The position numbers and the translations under genes are program-made. From M0108 sp044228795 (GTDB lineage Bacteria; Pseudomonadota; Gammaproteobacteria; Chromatiales; Chromatiaceae): a stretch of DNA of 64,000 nt. The stretch covers positions 37,196 through 101,195 of the forward strand of contig JBGAUE010000012.1 in the NCBI GenBank assembly GCA_044228795.1, given 5' to 3'. This document shows positions 17,323 through 26,067 of the stretch, piece by piece; within the stretch, counting starts at the first letter, position 1, and each line of letters opens with the position of its first letter. The notes beneath the pieces were generated by a model, which saw only the letters and a program-made list of their open reading frames with translations, had not been told where the DNA came from and did no database searches.

Positions 17323-17732
17323 GTTACCTCCTCGATACCAACGTCCTGTCCGAACTACGTCGCAAATCACCCGACCAGGGTGTGGTGCAGTGGTTCTCCC
17401 GGCGATCCCCGGCAAGGTTATATTTGAGCGTGCTGACCTTGGGGGAAATCCGCAAAGGCATCGAAGGCGTGAGCGATGAGTCGCGACGGCAAGCGTTGCT
17501 GGACTGGCTTGAATCCGATCTGCCGACCTTTTTTTCTGGGCGGGTTTTACCTGTTGATGAGGCCGCTGCTGACCGCTGGGGGCGCCTGGTCGCCGCCGCG
17601 GGGCGACCCTTACCTGCTACCGTTAGCTTGTTGGGGGCAACCGCGATGGAGCACGATTTAGTATTGGTCACGCGCAACGTCAAAGACTTCTCGGGCCTGC
17701 CTGTCCAGATATTTAATCCCTGGTCGAACTGA
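17319..17732 (+). CDS. vapC: VapC/FitB-type PIN-domain toxin, probably catalytically impaired
   Basis: 137 residues starting at TTG 17319, reading MSYLLDTNVLSE, the canonical FitB-like start. PIN nucleases need four acidic residues. Asp6, Glu43 (GEIRKGIE) and Asp123 (TRNVKDF) are present, but in the segment usually written as P-x-x-D-x-L-x-A-A-T-A this protein has LPATVSLLGATA, with Val102 where the Asp is expected. The codon is GTT, one base from GAT. If correct, RNA cleavage would be weakened or lost. Pieces of a second copy lie at about 16.6 kb. Confidence 0.85.
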   Translation: MSYLLDTNVLSELRRKSPDQGVVQWFSRRSPARLYLSVLTLGEIRKGIEGVSDESRRQALLDWLESDLPTFFSGRVLPVDEAAADRWGRLVAAAGRPLPATVSLLGATAMEHDLVLVTRNVKDFSGLPVQIFNPWSN

Positions 17733-17872
17733 TCACAGCCATTTCGGTGAGATGGCCCATTCTCCAGTCTTGGCGATTCAGGAACCTCGGGGCTTGGACG
17801 CGTACGCCAATTCGGTAATCCCCACTCGGATTCCTGCTAGGATGAAGGTCAAGGAACCCTGAGATAGCGACC

Positions 17873-18558
17873 ATGAACCTCCTCGATCCCAAAAACGATT
17901 TCGTCTTCAAGAAGCTCTTTGGCGAGGCCCCGCTGCTGCTGACGGCGCTGATCAATGCCGTGCGCAGCCAGGAACCGCCGCTGGCGGTGGTGGAGGTCCT
18001 CAATCCGCGTATCGATCCTGAGGAACTGACGGGGTGGTGTGGTGCTTTGAGTTGCGGGATCGCTGGCAGCCGGCCTTGAAGTTGGGTGACGAACTCCAAT
18101 TGAATCTGATCGAACTTCCCAAGGCCGACCGCCTGGGGGCGGGCGAACCGGCGCTGGCAAACTGGGTGGCCTTTCTTGAACACTGGCAGGAGGAGAGCAC
18201 AATGCAACAGATCGACTACCCCCCGGTGCAACAAGCCCTGGAGCGCATCCGCGGCCTGAGCGCCGACGAGGAGACCCGGCGCCTGGCCTTTGTGCGCGAA
18301 CGCGCCCTGCGCGATGAGCGCAGTGAATTGGGGGCGGTGTGGGATGAGGGGTGGGAGGAGGGCTTCGCTAAGGGTATTGCCAAGGGTATTGCCAAGGGTG
18401 AAGCCACCCTCCTGGAGCGGCAACTCCGTCGCCGTTTCGGCCCGCTCAGCGACGACACCCAGGTCCGACTGGGTACCGCCACTCCCGAACAACTGGAGTT
18501 ATGGGCGGATCGCGTGCCGGATGCCTCGGATCTCGCGGCGGTCTTTCAGGTGCAATGA
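17873..18558 (+). pseudogene. Rpn-family (PD-(D/E)XK nuclease) recombination-promoting protein, internally deleted, with DUF4351 tail
   Basis: The ATG at 17873 opens MNLLDPKNDFVFKKLFGE, the standard start of Rpn/PD-(D/E)XK transposase-family nucleases, and continues to NPRIDPEELTG. The reading frame then shifts. The downstream frame, from about 18034 to 18558, carries the later part (WCFELRDRWQPALKLGDEL, NLIELPKADRLGAGEPALANW) and a DUF4351-like C-terminus (QLRRRFGPLSDDTQVRLGTA). Compared with a full-length protein of about 300 residues, roughly 70-80 residues containing most of the nuclease core are missing. A perfect microrepeat encodes KGIAKGIAKG near 18370. Such genes are often multicopy and mobile. 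Confidence 0.8.
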
Positions 18559-18573
18559 GCTAGGCGGTATCCA

Positions 18574-19581
18574 TTAGGTTCGCCGATCGTCCGTCCCCGG
18601 AGGCGGGGTCGTCAAGGCCGCGCTGCCTACCTGGGCGCTGGACTCGCCGCCTAGGCGCTGCTGGATGCGCTTCACATAGGCTTGAGTCTCGGGATAGGGG
18701 GGTATGCCGCCGTGTTTGGCGACCGCTTGTTCGCCGGCGTTGTAGCCGGCCAAGGCCAGTTCCAGATCACCGTTGAAATGATCGAGCAACCAGCGCAGGT
18801 AGGCCATGCCGCCCCGGAGGTTTTGCACGGGATCCCAGACATTGGCGACGCCGAAACGCTCGGCGGTGGCGGGAATGAGTTGCATCAGCCCTTGGGCGTT
18901 CTTGGGGGACAGGGCGTTGAGGGCAAAGTTGGATTCGGTTTCGATGACGGCCAACACCAAATTGGGGTCCAGACGGTAGTCAGGCGCCAGGCGCTGGACC
19001 AGGGCTTTGATGTCGGCAGAGCCGATCTCGCGCAGGCGGGGACTGTCCGACTGGGGATCGGGGGCGGTGGGCTCGGAGGGCCCGCTGGGTGCTGCCGGGG
19101 GACGGAGGTCGGCGATGCGGCGGTCAACCATGGCGGCACGGAGCACACAGGCTGGATCGGCATCCAGATCCAGGTCCCTAGCCTCCAGGCGTTGCAGTTG
19201 TTGGCCGGCCCGCACGTGCCCCAGTTCCAGGGCGGTCTTGAACCAGGCGGCGGCAAGGACCTCATCGATCTTGCCGAGCCGGCCGCTGACATAAAGCCAA
19301 CCGAGATGGTAGCGGGCATCGGCTAGCCCCAGGTGGGCGGCCTCGCAATAGCGGCCAATGGCACGATCCAGGTCCTGTGGGGCTCCGATACCATTTTCGT
19401 AACGCTGGCCAGAGATCATGCAGGCCCCAGGGTCGGCGGCGCTGCCCGGGAGCAAGGGCTTTTCCTCAGGCGGGGGTTCCGCCCAGGTCAAGCCGCAGGG
19501 GAGGGTCAAGAGCAGACTGCCCAGGATGCCAAGGGGCCTAAGGAACCTCAGGAGGCTGGCGGCTTGGCAGATCACGGTCAT
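18574..19581 (-). CDS. SEL1-repeat lytic transglycosylase
   Basis: 335 residues. A signal peptide (about 1-34, ending WAEP) is followed by Sel1/TPR-like repeats (about 55-135: GQRYENGIGAPQDLDRAI, ARYHLGWLYVSGR), a Pro-rich linker, and a C-terminal SLT domain (about 190-325). The catalytic Glu is Glu216 in ETESNF, and the characteristic GLMQLIPATAERFG and AGYNAGE follow. It cleaves the glycan strand of peptidoglycan in the periplasm. Fusing Sel1 repeats to SLT suggests a scaffolding role in a wall-spanning complex. It stops 15 nt after the convergent Rpn pseudogene. Confidence 0.9.
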   Translation of the reverse strand: MTVICQAASLLRFLRPLGILGSLLLTLPCGLTWAEPPPEEKPLLPGSAADPGACMISGQRYENGIGAPQDLDRAIGRYCEAAHLGLADARYHLGWLYVSGRLGKIDEVLAAAWFKTALELGHVRAGQQLQRLEARDLDLDADPACVLRAAMVDRRIADLRPPAAPSGPSEPTAPDPQSDSPRLREIGSADIKALVQRLAPDYRLDPNLVLAVIETESNFALNALSPKNAQGLMQLIPATAERFGVANVWDPVQNLRGGMAYLRWLLDHFNGDLELALAGYNAGEQAVAKHGGIPPYPETQAYVKRIQQRLGGESSAQVGSAALTTPPPGTDDRRT

Positions 19582-19755
19582 GTCTCCTCATCCCCTTCAG
19601 GAACCTTGGGCACGGCATAAAATTTCAGAATTCAACCTTTCCGCTATATCATTGCCCGCGACCGGATGCAAGTTAGCCACTGCCCAAAAGGGCTTGAATT
19701 CACGTAATACCCAGTGACCGGCCGCACTTCATAATTAGGAGGACTTTGATCACCC

Positions 19756-20316
19756 ATGGCTGATGACAACAAGATCGTAACCAAGAAGACCACAACCCCA
19801 AAGGCGCCGGCCGTCCCGGTCGCGCCGAAGACCCCGGTGGTTAAGAACTCCCCGGCCCCCTCGGCCCCGGCCCCCGCAGCCAAGACCACATCTGCCACCA
19901 AAAGCCCGGCAACCGCGCGCAAGACCCCTGCCCGCCCAGCCACCCCCGTCGCGGCAACGAGGCCGGCGCCGGCGGCTGCCAGCACCGCCAAGGCCGCAAC
20001 CTCAACCCCGGCTTTAGCACCCAAGGCCCCTACCCGCGCCCCCGTTACCCCCAAGGTAGCCGCCAAGGCGACCCCAGCGGCAGCCGCCCGCAAGCCTGCC
20101 CCGGCTGCAACCGCTACCCCCAGGCCCGCGTCGACAAGATCTCGGACCTTGTCCCCGCCAACCACCGTGGACGCGGAGGGGCGCGAGGCCATGATTCGCG
20201 AAGCCGCCTACTACCTCGCCGAGAAGCATGGCTTCGACCCCAGCTTCGACAGCTTGAATTGGGAAGAGGCGACCCAGCAGATCGATGCCCTCCTGGCCAA
20301 GGGTGGCCAGGGTTAA
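19756..20316 (+). CDS. DUF2934 protein with histone-H1/AlgP-like Ala-Pro-Lys tail
   Basis: 186 residues. Residues 1-135 are low-complexity Ala/Pro/Lys/Thr with recurring KAPA, KTPA and PAAA motifs, like bacterial histone H1-like or AlgP proteins and probably DNA-binding or disordered. Residues 140-182 (EGREAMIREAAYYLAEKHGF, NWEEATQQID) match the DUF2934 pattern. AGGAGG lies 13 nt before the ATG at 19756, longer than usual spacing. Base composition is skewed by the repeats. Function is unknown. It stops 1 nt from the convergent tatD stop. Confidence 0.75.
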   Translation: MADDNKIVTKKTTTPKAPAVPVAPKTPVVKNSPAPSAPAPAAKTTSATKSPATARKTPARPATPVAATRPAPAAASTAKAATSTPALAPKAPTRAPVTPKVAAKATPAAAARKPAPAATATPRPASTRSRTLSPPTTVDAEGREAMIREAAYYLAEKHGFDPSFDSLNWEEATQQIDALLAKGGQG

Positions 20317-20317
20317 T

Positions 20318-21115
20318 TCAAGCCATCGCGTCTGGACCCTGCGCCACCGGATTGAAGAGGCGTAGGAAATTGTCATGGGTGGCGGATACCAGCTTATCCG
20401 TCTCCAGACCCCGTAGCTCGGCGATGCACTGAGCGACATGGGTGACGTATTTCGGCTCGTTGGGGCGCCCCCGGTGGGGCACGGGGGTCAGGTAGGGGCT
20501 ATCGGTCTCGATCAGCATCCGGTCCAGGGGCAGCCTGGTGGCGACCTGCCGTAATTCGTCGGCGCCCGCAAAGGTGATGATGCCGGAAAAGCTGATGTAA
20601 AAGCCCAGATCCAGGGCCTGACTGGCCATGTCCCAATCCTCGGTAAAACAGTGCAACACGCCCCCGACCTCCCGAGCCCCCTCCTCACGCAGGATGCGGA
20701 TGGTATCCGCGCGCGCTTCACGGGTGTGGATGATCAAGGGCTTACCGCAGGCCTTGGCGGCGGCGATGTGGTTGCGAAAGCGCTGGTGCTGCCAAGCCAG
20801 ATCGCCCTCGCTACGGTAATAGTCGAGCCCGGTCTCGCCGATGGCGACATTGCGGGGGTCCGCGGCCAGTGCCACCAGTTCCTCGACCTCGGGTTCATGG
20901 CGGTTAACCTCATTGGGATGAACGCCCACCGAAACCGACACCTGGGGATAGGGCTCGACGAGGGCGCGCATTTTGGGGTAATGCTCCAGGTCGATGGCGA
21001 CACAGAGCATCCGCCCTACCCCGCTGGCCAGGGTCTCCGCCATGAAGCGGCCGAAATCCTTGTCATAGGCCTTAAGACTGACCCGGTCGAGATGGCAATG
21101 GGAATCCACGAGCAT
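20318..21115 (-). CDS. tatD: TatD-family metal-dependent deoxyribonuclease
   Basis: 265 residues starting MLVDSHCHLD, the metal-binding HxH of the TatD amidohydrolase fold. It continues with GVHPNEV, IGETGLDYYRS, IHTREA, LHCFTED and IETDSPYL, all diagnostic. Family members are 3'-5' exonucleases acting in DNA repair and RNA turnover. It is last in the run holB-pilZ-tatD, a conserved gammaproteobacterial order. Confidence 0.93.
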   Translation of the reverse strand: MLVDSHCHLDRVSLKAYDKDFGRFMAETLASGVGRMLCVAIDLEHYPKMRALVEPYPQVSVSVGVHPNEVNRHEPEVEELVALAADPRNVAIGETGLDYYRSEGDLAWQHQRFRNHIAAAKACGKPLIIHTREARADTIRILREEGAREVGGVLHCFTEDWDMASQALDLGFYISFSGIITFAGADELRQVATRLPLDRMLIETDSPYLTPVPHRGRPNEPKYVTHVAQCIAELRGLETDKLVSATHDNFLRLFNPVAQGPDAMA

Positions 21116-21154
21116 CTGGGTTCACCTGCGGGGAGTTAGGGGGTAAGCGACCAG

Positions 21155-21511
21155 CTACATGGTATGGGTGGGCCGATCCAACTCCAGCATACCAGCCAAA
21201 TAGATCTCGATCTTGCTGCGCGCCGCCCCCTTGTCCTGGTCGCCAAACTGGATGCCGATGCCAATGGTACGGTTGCCCTCGGCGCCGGGCGGGGTAACCC
21301 AGACTACCTTGCCAGCGATAGGCAGGCTCTCAGGGTCGTCCAGCAATTGGAGAACCAGGAAGATGTCATCCCCCAGTTCGTAGCGGCGGCTGTTGGTAAT
21401 GAAGATGCCACCATTCTGGATGAAGGGCATATAGGCGGCGTAGAGGGCGGCCTTGTCGCGGATCGCAACATTGAGGATGCGGGGTCTGGGGCTCATGGCG
21501 GAGGGTTCCAT
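21155..21511 (-). CDS. pilZ: PilZ-domain protein
   Basis: 118 residues. The PilZ fold is recognisable from FIQNGGIFITNSRRYELGDDIFLVLQLL and VVWVTPPG with a C-terminal GIGIQF. It corresponds to the PilZ encoded next to holB in Pseudomonas and relatives, which supports type IV pilus biogenesis and usually does not itself bind c-di-GMP; the RxxxR motif is not evident here. The ATG at 21511 follows GGAGAAGG. It sits 11 nt after holB. Confidence 0.88.
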   Translation of the reverse strand: MEPSAMSPRPRILNVAIRDKAALYAAYMPFIQNGGIFITNSRRYELGDDIFLVLQLLDDPESLPIAGKVVWVTPPGAEGNRTIGIGIQFGDQDKGAARSKIEIYLAGMLELDRPTHTM

Positions 21512-21522
21512 TGCCTTCTCCC

Positions 21523-22554
21523 TTAGTGAGGGTGACGGCCGACGGCAGGACTATAGAGACGGGCCCACTCCAGGAGCCAGGTCTCAAAGAGCAGCAGGCG
21601 GTTGAGATTCGAGGTGTCGCTGGTTCCTGCCTTCCAGACCTGGCGCAGGAGGCGATGACCGGCGCCGGGGTCCACCCGGGCCGCCAGGGCTCTGAGCTCG
21701 CCCGCCCGGTCGGCATTGATCAGCCGCGGCTGGGACCCGCTGAGGGCTGGGATGAGCCGCAAGAGGTCGCTGATCCAGCCCCCCAGCCAATCGATGAGCA
21801 GGCCCGGTTCGGCCTGGTTCCAGTTCGCCGCCTCGGCGAGAGGATCGCGTTGGCCCTGCGCCACCTCGACAAACCCCGTAATCAAGCGATCCCGCAAGGC
21901 CAGGCGCTCCGGGTTTGCCAGTTCCAGGGCGCGCAAGGGGGCCCCGTGGGCTAGGTGTAGCAGGGTTGAGGCATCGAAACCAGGGATTCTGGGCACCAGC
22001 CAGGCCAGGGCCTCCGCCTCGGGGGGGACGGCCAGACGCAGGACCTGACAACGGCTGCGGATGGTTGCCGGCATGCGGCTGGGCTGCTCGCTGACCAGAC
22101 ACAGCAGAGTACTGGGCGCCGGCTCCTCCAGGGTCTTGAGCAGGGCATTGGCGGCGGAGGTATTCATGCGATGCGCCGGGTCGATGAGGATTAGCTTCCA
22201 GCCGCCGCGATGGGCGGTCAGGCCCTCGGCGCTGGCCAGGGCGCGGATGGCATCCACCTTGATCTCGCCGGACTTGCCCTCCTCGTCGGGCCCCACGCGG
22301 GCCAGGTCGGGATGGGTACCGGCGGCCAGCAGGCGGCAATCGGGGCACTGACCGCAGGCCCGTCCCCCCGGCAGATTGCTGTGGCATAGGAGGGAGTTGG
22401 CCAGGGCGGCAAGCAGGAGACGTTTACCCACCCCGGCGGGGCCAGTCAGGAGCAGGGCATGGGGAAAGCGATCGGCCTGGCGGGCGCCTTGCAGGGCCGC
22501 CCAGGGCTCCTGGAGCCAGGAGGGCAAGACTTCCTGGGGCGCGGGTGCGGTCAT
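21523..22554 (-). CDS. holB: DNA polymerase III delta' subunit
   Basis: 343 residues. AAA+ clamp-loader fold: Walker A-like GPAGVGKRLLLAALA, zinc-binding cysteines (CHSNLPGGRACGQCPDC), NALLKTLEEP and SRCQVLRL. The delta' subunit is the stator of the clamp loader that opens the sliding clamp. Its start overlaps the tmk stop by 4 nt, giving the classic tmk-holB-pilZ-tatD arrangement. Confidence 0.93.
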   Translation of the reverse strand: MTAPAPQEVLPSWLQEPWAALQGARQADRFPHALLLTGPAGVGKRLLLAALANSLLCHSNLPGGRACGQCPDCRLLAAGTHPDLARVGPDEEGKSGEIKVDAIRALASAEGLTAHRGGWKLILIDPAHRMNTSAANALLKTLEEPAPSTLLCLVSEQPSRMPATIRSRCQVLRLAVPPEAEALAWLVPRIPGFDASTLLHLAHGAPLRALELANPERLALRDRLITGFVEVAQGQRDPLAEAANWNQAEPGLLIDWLGGWISDLLRLIPALSGSQPRLINADRAGELRALAARVDPGAGHRLLRQVWKAGTSDTSNLNRLLLFETWLLEWARLYSPAVGRHPH

Positions 22555-23198
22555 GGACGGGATTTCCTGTCTCCGGTGGCAAAGGCGCGGATGGCAGTAA
22601 CGACGGCCTGGCTCACCTGAGGGAGGGGGGCACTGGCGTCGATGAGGCGCATCCGCCCAGGCTCGGCCTGGGCGCGGGCCAGATAGGCCGAGCGGACACC
22701 CGCAAAAAAGCGCGCCGTCTCACCCTCGAAGCGATCTGGCGCCGAACGCTTGCCGGCGCGCTCCAGCCCCAGGGCCACGGGCAGATCGAAGAGCAGGGTC
22801 AGGTCCGGGCGCAGCTCGCCCTGCACCCATTGCTCCAGTGCGGCGATGCGCGCCGCGTCCAGGCCGCGGCCACCGCCCTGATAGGCGTAACTGGCATCGG
22901 TAAAGCGATCGCAAACCACCCAGTCACCACGCCCCAGGGCCGGGAGTATCGTCTTGTCCAGGTGTTCGGCACGGGCGGCAAAGACCAGCAACAGCTCGGC
23001 ATCTGCGGACATCCCCTGACACCCGGGGTCGAGAAGGACCTGGCGGACCCGCTCGGCGATAGGGGAGCCACCCGGCTCACGGGTAAGCAGGACCTGGTAA
23101 CCCAGTTGGGCGAGGGTGGCCTGAATCAGGGGCACTTGGGTCGATTTACCCGCGCCCTCGATGCCTTCCAGGGTGATGAATTGCCCTCTTGGCCTCAT
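22551..23198 (-). CDS. tmk: Thymidylate kinase
   Basis: 215 residues. P-loop EGIEGAGKST near the N-terminus, then TREPGGSPIAERVR (the DR-type dTMP contact region), DRFTDASYAYQGGGRG and a LID region RFEGE. It phosphorylates dTMP to dTDP. It overlaps mltG upstream and holB downstream by 4 nt each, so these three genes are translationally coupled. Confidence 0.95.
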   Translation of the reverse strand: MRPRGQFITLEGIEGAGKSTQVPLIQATLAQLGYQVLLTREPGGSPIAERVRQVLLDPGCQGMSADAELLLVFAARAEHLDKTILPALGRGDWVVCDRFTDASYAYQGGGRGLDAARIAALEQWVQGELRPDLTLLFDLPVALGLERAGKRSAPDRFEGETARFFAGVRSAYLARAQAEPGRMRLIDASAPLPQVSQAVVTAIRAFATGDRKSRP

Positions 23199-24448
23199 GG
23201 CTTGGTACCCCCCTCCCGATGCCCCAACTGATAGCGGCGTACCGCCTGATTATGTTCCTCCAGGGAAGCGGAGAACCAATGGCTGCCATCGCCTTTGGCG
23301 ACAAAGTAGAGGCTATCGCCCGCCACCGGATGCAGGGCCGCATGGATGGCGGCCCGGCCTGGCAGGGCGATCGGGGTAGGTGGCAACCCCTGCCGTATAT
23401 AGGTGTTGTAGGGCGTATCCCGGGTCAGATCGGCGCGGCGCAGGTCACCATCGAAGGCGGCCCCCAAACCATAAATGACCGTGGGGTCCGTCTGGAGCTT
23501 CATGCCGAGTTGGAGGCGGCGGATGAAGACACCGGCGATGAGGGGACGCTCGCTGGCCTGGCCCGTTTCCTTTTCGATGATGGAGGCCAGAATCAGGGCC
23601 TGATCCGGGGTCTCCAGGGGCAGACCGGGGGCGCGGTCCCGCCACTCCTCGGCCATGACCTTATCCATGGCTTGGGCGGCGCGCCCCAGGATATCGAGAT
23701 CACTGGTACCCTTGGTAAATCGGTAGGTATCGGGGAAAAATCGCCCTTCAGGATGCTGGCCCGGCCGGCCCAGGGTGACCATCAGATCCTGAGGCCTAGC
23801 CCCCTCCAGTTTGCCCACCAGGCGATCATCCTTGGCCAAGGACGCGAGGAGTTGGGCAAGGGTCCAGCCTTCGATGAGGGTTATGGAGTGCTGGAAGACC
23901 TGATTCTTGACCAGCTTATCCAGCAAGGCATCCGGGGTCATGCCAGGGCTAATCTCGTATTCCCCGGCCTTGACCCGCGCGGCGTCGCCCCGCAGATGGG
24001 CGAGAGCGAGAAAATAATAGGGATGGTCCAGCACCCCCAGGGCCGTCAACTCCTCGGCCAGGGTGCGCAGGGACATACCGAGGGGGATCTCGAATAGGAA
24101 GGGTTGCTCTGGCCCCGCCGTCGTGGGCAAGGCGAGCGACCTTGCCTTGAAGGCATCATAGTCCAGGCGAATACCCAGCCCCGTCAGACCCAGCACGAGT
24201 ACCAGGACAAGGAGAATCCCCAGTTTCCTGAAGCGGTGGCGCCTGGGGGGGGTGGGGGGCGGCGTGTTGCCAAGATCGCTGTCCAGACCTGTGGCGGCAG
24301 GCTGGGACACGGCGATCAGCGACCCGAGCGGATCTCCCTCGGGCTCGGCGCCATTGGCGAGGCCGCCCTCGGGACTGGCCTCAGATTCGCCGGAAGACGA
24401 GGGAACCGTTGGTACCGCCGAAGCCAAAGGAATTGCTGATCGCCACAT
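23195..24448 (-). CDS. mltG: Endolytic murein transglycosylase MltG
   Basis: About 417 residues if started at the in-frame ATG at 24448, which lies inside the end of fabF (68-nt overlap). A shorter start is possible because residues 1-70 are low-complexity. One membrane anchor is near residue 75-95. The YceG domain follows, with ILASIIEKETG carrying the catalytic Glu, SVFIRR-like GVFIRRLQLGMKLQTDPTVIYG, and TPYNTYIRQGLPPTPIALPG, all diagnostic. MltG cuts nascent glycan strands at the inner membrane. pabC, often found between fabF and mltG, is absent here. Confidence 0.92.
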   Translation of the reverse strand: MWRSAIPLASAVPTVPSSSGESEASPEGGLANGAEPEGDPLGSLIAVSQPAATGLDSDLGNTPPPTPPRRHRFRKLGILLVLVLVLGLTGLGIRLDYDAFKARSLALPTTAGPEQPFLFEIPLGMSLRTLAEELTALGVLDHPYYFLALAHLRGDAARVKAGEYEISPGMTPDALLDKLVKNQVFQHSITLIEGWTLAQLLASLAKDDRLVGKLEGARPQDLMVTLGRPGQHPEGRFFPDTYRFTKGTSDLDILGRAAQAMDKVMAEEWRDRAPGLPLETPDQALILASIIEKETGQASERPLIAGVFIRRLQLGMKLQTDPTVIYGLGAAFDGDLRRADLTRDTPYNTYIRQGLPPTPIALPGRAAIHAALHPVAGDSLYFVAKGDGSHWFSASLEEHNQAVRRYQLGHREGGTKP

Positions 24449-25619
24449 CGATCTTCATGGGGCGGGCGACGTTGGGGACATAGTCCAGGTCGCAATCGGG
24501 ATCGGGGGTGTCGTAATTGATGGTAGGGGGTGCCACCTGGTCCCGCATGGCCAATAGGGTGAAAATGGCCTCGGCCCCGCCCGCCGCGCCCAGCATATGG
24601 CCGGTCATGGACTTGGTGGAGCTGACGGCGACCTTGTAAGCGTTCACACCGAAGGCGCGTTTGATACCCTTGGTCTCGGCGATGTCGCCCGCCGGGGTCG
24701 AGGTACCGTGGGCATTGATGTAGTCCACCTGGTCGGCCCCCATACCCGCCATCTCCAAGGCCAGGCGCATACACTCAGCGGCGCCCTCGCCATCTTCCGA
24801 GGGGGCGGTCATATGGTAGGCGTCGGAATTCATGCCGAAGCCCACCAACTCCGCGTAAATATTGGCCCCACGCGCCTTGGCCATCTCGTATTCTTCGAGC
24901 ATGATGACACCGGCTCCGTCGCTGAGGACGAAGCCATCGCGGTCACGATCGAAGGGACGACTGGCAAGTTGCGGGGCGTCGTTGCGGGTGGAAAGGGCCT
25001 TGGCGGCGGCAAAACCACCGAGCCCGACGGGGGTAGTCGCCATCTCAGCGCCGCCAGCGAGCATGGCATCGACCATGCCGTGGCGAATCATGAGGGCGGC
25101 CTCACCGATGTTGTGGGTGCCGGTACTACAAGCGGATACGATCGAGTAATTGGGCCCTTTAAGGCCATATTTGATCGAGAGATCCCCGGCGACCATGTTC
25201 ACGATGTTGGCGGGCACGAAGAAGGGCGAAATCTTGCGAGGCCCCCCATGGAGATAGGCCGCGTAACTGTTTTCGATGCCGGCGATACCGCCAATACCGG
25301 AGCCAACGGCAACGCCGATGCGACGACAATTCTGCTCCGTGATTTCGAGGCCTGAATCCTCCATGGCCTGTGTCCCGGCGCCAATGCCGTAATGGATAAA
25401 TTTATCCATCTTCTTGACGTCTTTCTTGGAGACGTAGAGCTCGGGGTCGAAACCGTAGATAGGCCCACCGAACCGGGTAGAAAAGGGCGCTATTTCGAAA
25501 TGGGTGATGGGCTGAATACCGCTACGCCCGGCCAGGATGCTCTCCCACCCAGACTTGGTATCCAGTCCCACCGGGGCGACAAGGCCGACGCCGGTGACTA
25601 CAACCCTTCTGATCGACAT
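24381..25619 (-). CDS. fabF: Beta-ketoacyl-ACP synthase II
   Basis: 412 residues from the ATG at 25617-25619 (MSIRRVVVTGVG), preceded by GAGGG at 8 nt; the frame runs upstream to 25694, but that extension is not FabF-like. The Cys-His-His triad is visible in VSACSTGTHNIG, NAHGTSTPAGD and SMTGHMLGAAG. It elongates acyl-ACP by condensation with malonyl-ACP. It lies downstream of acpP. Confidence 0.95.
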   Translation of the reverse strand: MSIRRVVVTGVGLVAPVGLDTKSGWESILAGRSGIQPITHFEIAPFSTRFGGPIYGFDPELYVSKKDVKKMDKFIHYGIGAGTQAMEDSGLEITEQNCRRIGVAVGSGIGGIAGIENSYAAYLHGGPRKISPFFVPANIVNMVAGDLSIKYGLKGPNYSIVSACSTGTHNIGEAALMIRHGMVDAMLAGGAEMATTPVGLGGFAAAKALSTRNDAPQLASRPFDRDRDGFVLSDGAGVIMLEEYEMAKARGANIYAELVGFGMNSDAYHMTAPSEDGEGAAECMRLALEMAGMGADQVDYINAHGTSTPAGDIAETKGIKRAFGVNAYKVAVSSTKSMTGHMLGAAGGAEAIFTLLAMRDQVAPPTINYDTPDPDCDLDYVPNVARPMKIDVAISNSFGFGGTNGSLVFRRI

Positions 25620-25721
25620 AGAAAATACCCTCGAACCTAATCGGGAGCCTGTTCTGGAGTCTGGCTGGCGGCTGCGCCCCGAGGCGCCACCCACCCGCCC
25701 GCGATAACGCCAGGGCCCTGA

Positions 25722-25958
25722 TCAGGCCTGATGCGCGTTGATATAATCAATAGCCTGCTTGACCGTGGTGATCTTCTCGGCATCCTCATCCGGGATCTCG
25801 GTCTCGAACTCCTCTTCCAGGGCCATCACCAACTCAACGGTATCCAGGGAGTCGGCGCCGAGGTCATCGACGAAAGAGGACTCAAGGGTCACCTCTTCCT
25901 CCTTGACACCCAACTGCTCCACTACGATCTTGCGGACTCGCTCTTCAACGCTGCTCAT
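25722..25958 (-). CDS. acpP: Acyl carrier protein
   Basis: 78 residues, acidic, with the phosphopantetheine attachment Ser in GADSLDTVELVMALE. Length and helical pattern are standard. It sits between fabG and fabF. The 109 nt to fabG contain a strong candidate for separate expression, but I could not define a promoter there. Confidence 0.96.
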   Translation of the reverse strand: MSSVEERVRKIVVEQLGVKEEEVTLESSFVDDLGADSLDTVELVMALEEEFETEIPDEDAEKITTVKQAIDYINAHQA

Positions 25959-26067
25959 TTTATTGGACCCTCACGGATTAAAATATATCGCCCCAGGAAG
26001 GGCGGTGCCTATTCTAGGCGTATTCGGTGGCGGATGAAAGGCGCCCCGGGGCACGCCCGCCATTGGA

